This document shows, piece by piece, positions 1 to 4,735 of a stretch of DNA of 11,781 nt. The position numbers and the translations under genes are program-made. Origin of the DNA: an uncultured Mycoplasmatota bacterium. Lineage in GTDB: Bacteria > Bacillota_I > Bacilli_A > RF39 > UBA660. Under the pieces are notes generated by a model. It searched no databases. It saw only the letters and a list, made by a program, of their open reading frames with translations, and was not told the DNA's origin. Where the stretch lies: assembly GCA_900546055.1 (NCBI GenBank), contig URBG01000035.1, positions 1 to 11,781 of the forward strand, read 5' to 3'. Position 1 is the first letter of the stretch, and each line of letters begins with the position of its first letter.

Positions 1-9
1 TTTGTTTGA

Positions 10-78
10 CTATTTTTTGGATGATGAGGCATCCTTTAGTAAATACAAAAGAATGACTAGAATAACTAGGTATTCCAT
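10..78 (-). CDS. 22-residue hydrophobic small protein, candidate type I toxin-like peptide
   Basis: This short ORF encodes one hydrophobic segment (residues 2-14, YLVILVILLYLL core) followed by a polar, basic tail ending in SSSKK. That layout resembles membrane-acting type I toxins, although I do not recognise a named family. A very strong Shine-Dalgarno (GGAGGAG on the minus strand, plus-strand positions 83-89) sits 4 bases before the ATG. The leader contains a CCTCC that can pair with this Shine-Dalgarno, and a CTAGGT that can pair with ACCTAG just inside the ORF, so translation may be gated by RNA structure. It lies downstream of, and in the same orientation as, the histidine kinase gene. 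An antisense RNA would have to come from the plus strand; I could not find a convincing promoter for one. It could also be chance coding in an intergenic region. Confidence 0.4.
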   Translation of the reverse strand: MEYLVILVILLYLLKDASSSKK

Positions 79-113
79 GCTTCTCCTCCTTCATAGTATC
101 GCCCCCTTTTTTG

Positions 114-132
114 TCGGAGGTAACCTAGCCGA
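114..132 (-). promoter_or_regulatory. Leader stem-loop upstream of the 22-residue ORF
   Basis: On the minus strand TCGG-(CT)-AGG pairs with CCT-CCGA around a TTA loop. The 3' arm contains the CCTCC that could alternatively pair with the Shine-Dalgarno of the 22-residue ORF. Two mutually exclusive pairings of this kind are typical of type I toxin leaders. The pairing is read by eye; its function is inferred. Confidence 0.3.
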
Positions 133-180
133 TCTTTCCTCTATTTATAATCATACCCTGCCGAATTTACATTTCCTTTT

Positions 181-1194
181 TTAGGATTTTTTTATTTCAT
201 TAATATAAGAACCAATTGGAAAGGTTATCATCACAGTAGTTCCATCATTACTCTCTATTTTAATCTTATGATCGAGTTTATCACATAACTGCTTAACCAA
301 ATACAACCCCATTCCAGTTGAATTATATTTCATGCGACCATTTTCACCAGTAAACCCTTTATCAAAAAGTCTTGGAAGATCACTATCTTTAATTCCTATA
401 CCATTATCTTCAATAAATAAAATTGCACTTTCCTTAAATCTTTTTGTATAAATCCTAATTTGTGGATTATCACTTGTGTATTTAATACTATTACCAATAA
501 TTTGACCTAAAATAAATTCCATCCATTTAGTATCAGTATTAACAACCACATCCAAATCATACATGTCCAAAGATATTTTCTTTAAAAGAAAATCATGTTT
601 GTATCTTAAAATAACTTTTTTAACTATAGTTTCTAAAAGAACTTGTTTAACCAAGTAATCCTTTTCAACCGTTGCACTACGTGCATAAAAAAGCATTTGC
701 TCTACATAATCATTAACCTTAACTAACTCTTTTTTAATATCTCCATTAACCTGACTAGGATTATTTTCCATTATCAAAGAAGTAGACGCTAACGGAGTTT
801 TTATTTCATGAACCCACATTTCGATAAACTCTTCTAAATCTTTATTCTTTAATTTAAATTTCTCAATTTCATCGAGTTTATATTTATTTGTTTCGTAAAG
901 TACTTCTAAAACTAATTTACCATCTAAAAAGCTTGGATCCATTAACATTTCATGAATTAAGCACTTATTATCAATACCTTCTAATAAACTAAATAATTCA
1001 TCATAAAATTTTTTACGTCTAAAATAATCATATAATAAATTAACAGTTCCAACTAAACATAACAAAAAAATAATATCAAAAATAATAAATAAATTATATT
1101 CGAAAACAAATAGGATAAAAGTTATTATTAAAACAACTAAAATATATAAAACAACGGGAAAAAATCTATCTTTCAAATAAGCAAAAAAACTCAT
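181..1194 (-). CDS. Intramembrane-sensing (BceS/GraS-like) sensor histidine kinase
   Basis: This is a membrane histidine kinase of 337 residues, close to the usual BceS length. Two adjacent N-terminal membrane segments (about residues 12-31 and 35-55) are separated by only a few residues, so there is almost no extracellular sensor domain. That is the hallmark of intramembrane-sensing kinases, which normally report on antimicrobial peptides or cell-wall stress through a partner ABC transporter. The H-box is MWVHEIKTPLA with phosphoacceptor H129. The ATPase domain shows N235 (QIIGNSIKY), the G1 box DNGIG (263-267), an F-box region (LFDKGF) and the G2 box GMGLYL (294-299). The ATG overlaps the TGA of the upstream response regulator (ATGA), so the two genes are probably translationally coupled. 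No BceAB-type transporter follows within the window. Kinase assignment is firm; the signal is inferred. Confidence 0.93.
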   Translation of the reverse strand: MSFFAYLKDRFFPVVLYILVVLIITFILFVFEYNLFIIFDIIFLLCLVGTVNLLYDYFRRKKFYDELFSLLEGIDNKCLIHEMLMDPSFLDGKLVLEVLYETNKYKLDEIEKFKLKNKDLEEFIEMWVHEIKTPLASTSLIMENNPSQVNGDIKKELVKVNDYVEQMLFYARSATVEKDYLVKQVLLETIVKKVILRYKHDFLLKKISLDMYDLDVVVNTDTKWMEFILGQIIGNSIKYTSDNPQIRIYTKRFKESAILFIEDNGIGIKDSDLPRLFDKGFTGENGRMKYNSTGMGLYLVKQLCDKLDHKIKIESNDGTTVMITFPIGSYINEIKKS

Positions 1195-1853
1195 AATATT
1201 ATATAACCTTGTCCCCTTCTAGTTTCAATAACATTGTCTAAACCAATATCCTCAAGTTTCTTTCGTAAACGCGTAATATTAACCGTCAGCGTATTATCAT
1301 CGACAAAAACTTCACTATTCCATAAATAATCCATTAAATCATACCTCGAAACAATCGTTCCCCGCTTATTCAATAAATAAGTAAAAATCTTTAATTCATT
1401 TTTACTAAGCTCAACCTCTTCATTTTGCGTCTCAATTACACTTTTAGCAACATTAAGCTTAATATCCTTGTAAGTTATAAGCTGACTTAAATCAGGTTTA
1501 TACCTATTTAATACTGCTTCAACATGAGCGAGTAAAATCTGCGGGTTATATGGCTTAGTAATAAAATCATCAGCTCCATAATTCATACAAATAAGCTCAT
1601 CCATTTCATTATTTCTACTAGTCACAATAATAATTGGCGTTTGATTTTTTTTACGTATTTCCTTACATAAATACATCCCATTTTGGTTTGGAATATTTAT
1701 ATCAAGTAATATTAAATCAATATCATAGTTTAAAATTTCTTCTAAAGTGTTTTCAAACCTTTTTATAGTTTCAGTTTCATAACCGTTATTATTTAAAAAG
1801 CTCTGTAATTCTTCACGGATCTTCACTTCGTCTTCAACAATTAAAATACGCAT
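1191..1853 (-). CDS. OmpR/PhoB-family response regulator
   Basis: This cytoplasmic two-domain response regulator of 220 residues is the partner of the overlapping histidine kinase. The receiver domain (about 1-115) has the acidic pair E7/D8, phosphoacceptor D51 (LLLDINIP), T78 (IIVTSR) and K100 (ITKPYNP). The C-terminal winged-helix DNA-binding domain (about 125-218) has the typical LSKNELKIFTYLL start, the TLTVNITRLRKKL recognition helix and the ETRRGQGYII wing. A good Shine-Dalgarno (GAGGTGA) and a strong promoter precede the ATG. The gene is divergent from tspO. In BceR/GraR-like systems such regulators activate bacitracin or antimicrobial-peptide resistance transporters; the actual regulon here is not visible. 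Assignment to the family is firm. Confidence 0.95.
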   Translation of the reverse strand: MRILIVEDEVKIREELQSFLNNNGYETETIKRFENTLEEILNYDIDLILLDINIPNQNGMYLCKEIRKKNQTPIIIVTSRNNEMDELICMNYGADDFITKPYNPQILLAHVEAVLNRYKPDLSQLITYKDIKLNVAKSVIETQNEEVELSKNELKIFTYLLNKRGTIVSRYDLMDYLWNSEVFVDDNTLTVNITRLRKKLEDIGLDNVIETRRGQGYIIL

Positions 1854-1873
1854 TTTATCACCTCAATAAATTC

Positions 1874-1901
1874 ATTATACCATGTATATTTTTTTTATCA
1901 A
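1874..1901 (-). promoter_or_regulatory. Sigma-A-type promoter of the two-component operon
   Basis: On the minus strand a TTGATA -35 box (1896-1901) is followed after 16 bases by TATAAT (1874-1879), which is preceded by TG plus one base (TGGTATAAT), an extended -10. The regulator ATG lies about 20 bases downstream of the -10 with a GAGGTGA Shine-Dalgarno between. Confidence 0.75.
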
Positions 1902-1933
1902 ACCAAAAACTTTAATCGTGATTGGAATAATCA

Positions 1934-1942
1934 TGGTATTAT
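1934..1942 (+). promoter_or_regulatory. Possible extended -10 element for tspO
   Basis: TGGTATTAT lies about 30 bases before the tspO start and resembles an extended -10 (TGnTATAAT). No good -35 box is found at the right distance. It is placed divergently to the two-component promoter. This is a tentative reading. Confidence 0.3.
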
Positions 1943-1971
1943 TTGGAATATTATTTAATGGAGGAAAAAGA

Positions 1972-2418
1972 ATGAATTACAAAAAATTAACTAAAAAGAT
2001 TTTACTGCCCCTAATTGTTGGTGGAGTTGTTGCTCTTATTATGATGCCATTTAACGACTATCAAACACTTAATTTGCCACCATTATCACCACCCAGTATT
2101 GTATTTCCTATTGCTTGGACTATTCTTTATATCTTAATGGGAATATCAGCATACCTAGTTTCAGAAAACAAAAAAGAAGAAAACCTTGTCCTTTATTACT
2201 GGCAATTATTCTTTAACGCCCTTTGGTCAATAATCTTCTTCGTATTTAAATTAAGGCTATTATCATTCATTTGGATAATTATCCTCATTATTTTGGTTAT
2301 TTTCATGATAAGAAAATTCCTTAAAATTAATAAAACAGCTGGTCTACTTCAAATTCCCTATCTCCTATGGCTTATATTTGCAGCCTATTTAAACCTTGGT
2401 GTCTATTTATTAAACTAA
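1972..2418 (+). CDS. tspO: TspO/MBR family membrane protein
   Basis: This is a 148-residue membrane protein of the TspO (tryptophan-rich sensory protein / translocator) family, which binds porphyrins and related ligands. Five hydrophobic segments fit the family: about 10-25, 42-63, 76-93, 98-114 and 124-146. Conserved features are the loop-1/TM2 stretch PPLSPPSIVFPIAWTILY (36-53), then QLFFNALWS (78-86) and PYLLWLIFAAYLN (129-141). The Trp usually found before VFP is Ile here. The ATG at 1972 is chosen because GGAGG lies 7 bases before it. The frame stays open upstream to 1882 and would add a hydrophobic stretch, but those starts have no Shine-Dalgarno and fall in the promoter region. It stands alone as the only plus-strand gene; its ligand here is unknown. 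Confidence 0.9.
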   Translation: MNYKKLTKKILLPLIVGGVVALIMMPFNDYQTLNLPPLSPPSIVFPIAWTILYILMGISAYLVSENKKEENLVLYYWQLFFNALWSIIFFVFKLRLLSFIWIIILIILVIFMIRKFLKINKTAGLLQIPYLLWLIFAAYLNLGVYLLN

Positions 2419-2444
2419 GATTCAACTATTGTTGGATCTTTTTT
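2417..2444 (+). terminator. Rho-independent terminator of tspO, possibly shared with the convergent add operon
   Basis: AAGAT-t-CAAC and GTTG-g-ATCTT form a stem around a TATT loop, with one mismatch, followed by TTTTTT on the plus strand. The stem starts inside the tspO stop codon. On the minus strand the same stem overlaps the add stop, but only a poor T-tract follows, so termination in that direction should be weaker. Confidence 0.75.
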
Positions 2445-3391
2445 ATATAATAAACTTTTTCGGCTTCACTAATAAAGGCCTGCTTTAAAGCATAAATATT
2501 CATTTGTTTAAAATCATCTAAACTAAAATTAAAAGTTTGATATAATTTAACATATTCATCAGTCAGCGAAACATTAGATACAGTTACATTATCAGTATTA
2601 ATACAAAGATGAACCCCCATTTTATAAAGTCTTAAAATAGGATGTCCCTCATATCCTAAAACAGCATTGGTCTGAACATTACTAGTAGGACAAACCTCTA
2701 ACAAAATATTATTATCGATAATCCGTTTTAATAAATCCTCACTTTCCAAACATCTTATACCATGTCCTATTCTTTTCGCCCCAAAGTCTAAAGCCGCCTC
2801 AATGCTTTGAATACCAGAAGCTTCTCCAGCATGAATTGTAAACGGAATATTTTCTTCTCTAACCTTTTTAAATAATAAAGCATATTCGCTAGTAGGATAA
2901 ATTGCTTCTGCCCCAGCTAAGTCAACACCGCCCACACCTTTATTCAAATATAGTTTAGCAGTTTCTACTGTCTTTAAATTTTCTTCAAAAGAAGCGCCTC
3001 TCATTAAACATAATATTAAGTTTATTTTAATCGAAACTTCTTTCATACCTGACATTACAGCTTCAACTGCCTCAGCCTCCGTCAAACCATTTTTTGTATG
3101 AAAAGAAGGTGCGAATCTAACTTCAGCATATATAACATTTTGTTTGTGTAAAGATAACGCTAACTCTCTAGCAATCAATTTTAAATTTTCTTTCGTTTGC
3201 ATTAAACTTAATGGAAAATCAAATTTTGTCAAATATTCATTCAAATCTTTACATTTATCAGCGGCCACCATTTTTTCTCTTACCGCGTCTAAAGAAAGAC
3301 CTGATAATTTACTAGCCGTTTCAAGACCAACAGAACCATCTAAATGTAAATGAAGTTCCACCTTTGGCATTTTTTTAATATCTTCAAGCAT
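2426..3391 (-). CDS. add: Adenosine deaminase
   Basis: This cytosolic zinc enzyme of 321 residues converts adenosine and deoxyadenosine to inosine and deoxyinosine in purine salvage. The metal and catalytic residues are visible: H14 and H16 in ELHLHLDGS, H187 and E190 in HAGEA, H210 in RIGHG, EVCPTSN (232-238) and D267 in NTDN. The residue after the metal-binding Asp is Asn rather than the second Asp of animal and E. coli enzymes. As far as I recall, NTDN followed by TVSN is common in Firmicute adenosine deaminases, so this is probably a lineage trait. It is the third gene of an operon, 8 bases after the HNH gene, with GGAGGA before its ATG. Length and motifs are those of an ordinary housekeeping enzyme. 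Confidence 0.95.
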   Translation of the reverse strand: MLEDIKKMPKVELHLHLDGSVGLETASKLSGLSLDAVREKMVAADKCKDLNEYLTKFDFPLSLMQTKENLKLIARELALSLHKQNVIYAEVRFAPSFHTKNGLTEAEAVEAVMSGMKEVSIKINLILCLMRGASFEENLKTVETAKLYLNKGVGGVDLAGAEAIYPTSEYALLFKKVREENIPFTIHAGEASGIQSIEAALDFGAKRIGHGIRCLESEDLLKRIIDNNILLEVCPTSNVQTNAVLGYEGHPILRLYKMGVHLCINTDNVTVSNVSLTDEYVKLYQTFNFSLDDFKQMNIYALKQAFISEAEKVYYIKKIQQ

Positions 3392-3399
3392 AGTTCCTC

Positions 3400-4302
3400 C
3401 TAATTATTAATTTTTTGATACTCCGTAAATAAATTATTAAAAAACTTTAAATTTTTTTCATCATTATCATTCTTTAAATAGTTAAAAATTGTCCTTTTCA
3501 AATTAAAAACATCATCTTTATGATTTAAAACATGAACTTTTTTATGACAGTTTGGACATAAAGCTACTGTATTATAAATAGCATCCGGTCCACCATCAGC
3601 CAAAGTTATTACGTGATGCTCCTCTAAATAAGCTTCACCATTTTTCTTTTTAAAAGGTGCGGGATTATGGCATAAGTCGCATATTCCCAAAGCCCTATTT
3701 TTAGTATATTCAGCAACATAAGGATCACGATGGCGATAATTTGCAATAACTTCCCGTGTAATGTTTTTACTTTTATGATTTTTAGCACGTGACTTAATTA
3801 CAAACTTATCTAATTTTTGAACATTTTTTGTTTGTTCTTTCTCATTACATTTTAAAGAACTTTCGTTAATTGTAAATTGATGGTAATCTTCCTTAGGTTT
3901 AATAGGAAATTTATATACCACCCGATCATTACCCTCTTTATCAGGTTCAATTGCCGCAAAAACTTCTCCGCAAAGATAAACTTCACCACGATAATAATAT
4001 TCGTTATCTAAAAAAGATTCAAACAAGTAAACACTAATATCAGTTTCATTAGAATGGCCTAGATCCTTATTATACCTATAGTCCACATCTTGATCACCAA
4101 ATAATCCCATACCTGTATAATTTAAAATGCCCTCTTCTGTCCACTCATCCGCATAACTACTATCATTATGTTTTGCAATCAAAACAAGCGAATTTGTTTT
4201 TTTAGATTTCTTCATCCCCCCATATTTGGAACATTTAAATACTTCCGAAATTTCATCATTAGTATAAACACTATTTATTTTTAAATCTTCAATTTTAAGC
4301 AC
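3400..4302 (-). CDS. SRA-like plus HNH endonuclease, predicted modification-dependent (type IV-like) restriction enzyme
   Basis: In the 300-residue form starting at the GTG at 4302, the C-terminal third is a clear zinc-containing HNH nuclease: C208/C211 (CDLC), H229-H230 (LEEHHVITLADGG), N244, C249/C252 (CPNCH) and H253/H257. The N-terminal 135 residues resemble the PUA-superfamily SRA-like domain of ScoMcrA/TagI-type enzymes: YGGMKKSKKTNSLVLIAK, then ILNYTGMGLFGDQ, then VYLFESF. Such domains read modified cytosines, so the protein probably cuts DNA containing a modified base. A charged linker (about 140-190) joins the halves. GTG at 4302 is preferred because GGAGGTGA precedes it by 5 bases; a TTG at 4317 would add 5 residues. 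The GTG overlaps the end of the Nudix gene by 8 bases (GTGCTTAA), indicating coupled translation. HNH is firm; the target modification is inferred. Confidence 0.82.
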   Translation of the reverse strand: MLKIEDLKINSVYTNDEISEVFKCSKYGGMKKSKKTNSLVLIAKHNDSSYADEWTEEGILNYTGMGLFGDQDVDYRYNKDLGHSNETDISVYLFESFLDNEYYYRGEVYLCGEVFAAIEPDKEGNDRVVYKFPIKPKEDYHQFTINESSLKCNEKEQTKNVQKLDKFVIKSRAKNHKSKNITREVIANYRHRDPYVAEYTKNRALGICDLCHNPAPFKKKNGEAYLEEHHVITLADGGPDAIYNTVALCPNCHKKVHVLNHKDDVFNLKRTIFNYLKNDNDEKNLKFFNNLFTEYQKINN

Positions 4303-4672
4303 CCCACTCACCTCCAATTTTAGTAATTAAAACTCTATCAGCTGGCGCTAAATCAAAAGATTCAGCTTCAGAAAAAGTTACCCATTTATAATTTGAGTGG
4401 TCATGTAGTTTATAGTCACCACTTATGTATTCACACTCATATAACCTTAAATCAACTTTTCCATGAACATATCTGGTTATAAATCTTTTTGCTTTAACAA
4501 CTATTTCAAATTCTTCTTTTATTTCTCTTTCAATAGCTTCCTCTTCAGTTTCCAAAGTTTCAACTTTACCACCTGGAAATTCCCATTTGCCAAGTACAGT
4601 CTCTTCACCCGTTGACCTTTGGGCTATCAAAAATTTATCACCTTTTTTTATTAATGCCGCAACTACTATCAT
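4295..4672 (-). CDS. Nudix hydrolase, MutT/NudG-like nucleoside triphosphate pyrophosphohydrolase
   Basis: This 125-residue Nudix protein is likely to hydrolyse damaged or modified (deoxy)nucleoside triphosphates to monophosphates. Numbered from the ATG at 4672, the Nudix box runs G35-x5-E41-x7-R49-E50-I51-x-E53-E54, then F-E-I where a Gly is usual. GKWEFPGGKVE precedes and forms the box, and AQRS lies before it. The C-terminal pattern HDHSNYKWVTFSEAESFDLAPAD closely resembles, from memory, E. coli NudG (HEHQ...LAPAD), which prefers 5-methyl-dCTP and 5-hydroxy-dCTP, more than classic 8-oxo-dGTP MutT. The ATG is chosen because GAGGTGG lies 5 bases upstream; a GTG at 4681 overlaps that site. 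It is the first gene of the operon with the HNH endonuclease and add. Nudix assignment is firm; the substrate is inferred. Confidence 0.9.
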   Translation of the reverse strand: MIVVAALIKKGDKFLIAQRSTGEETVLGKWEFPGGKVETLETEEEAIEREIKEEFEIVVKAKRFITRYVHGKVDLRLYECEYISGDYKLHDHSNYKWVTFSEAESFDLAPADRVLITKIGGEWGA

Positions 4673-4690
4673 TGAATCCACCTCAAATAT

Positions 4691-4699
4691 ATTATAGCA
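4691..4699 (-). promoter_or_regulatory. Extended -10 promoter of the Nudix-HNH-add operon
   Basis: TGCTATAAT on the minus strand is a perfect extended -10, ending about 18 bases before the Nudix ATG. The region where a -35 would lie is inside the preceding terminator and shows no TTGACA-like box, as extended -10 promoters can tolerate. Confidence 0.6.
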
Positions 4700-4702
4700 T
4701 AG

Positions 4703-4732
4703 AAAAAAGGACTATGTACATTAAGTCCTTTT
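4703..4732 (-). terminator. Terminator of the MarR-ABC exporter operon
   Basis: On the minus strand AAAAGGACT and AGTCCTTTT form a perfect 9-bp stem around a 10-base loop, followed by a T-tract (TTTTTTC). It lies a few bases after the stop of the larger ABC subunit. Confidence 0.88.
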
Positions 4733-4735
4733 AAA

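Noticed and set aside
2..184. Plus-strand ORF of 60 residues with a stretch IAPFFVGG reminiscent of Fst-type toxins
   Set aside because: Its internal ATG has only a weak upstream AGG, the C-terminal part is unlike Fst toxins, and it is antisense to the 22-residue ORF, which has a far better ribosome binding site.
2690..2700. Asn instead of a second Asp after the metal-binding Asp of adenosine deaminase, considered as loss of activity (region of NTDN lies near 2586-2594)
   Set aside because: All other metal and catalytic residues are present, and this variant is, as far as I recall, usual in Firmicute enzymes.
4302..4317. TTG start at 4317 for the HNH endonuclease
   Set aside because: The best Shine-Dalgarno, GGAGGTGA, would lie inside the coding region; the GTG at 4302 has ideal spacing and overlaps the Nudix stop as coupled genes do.
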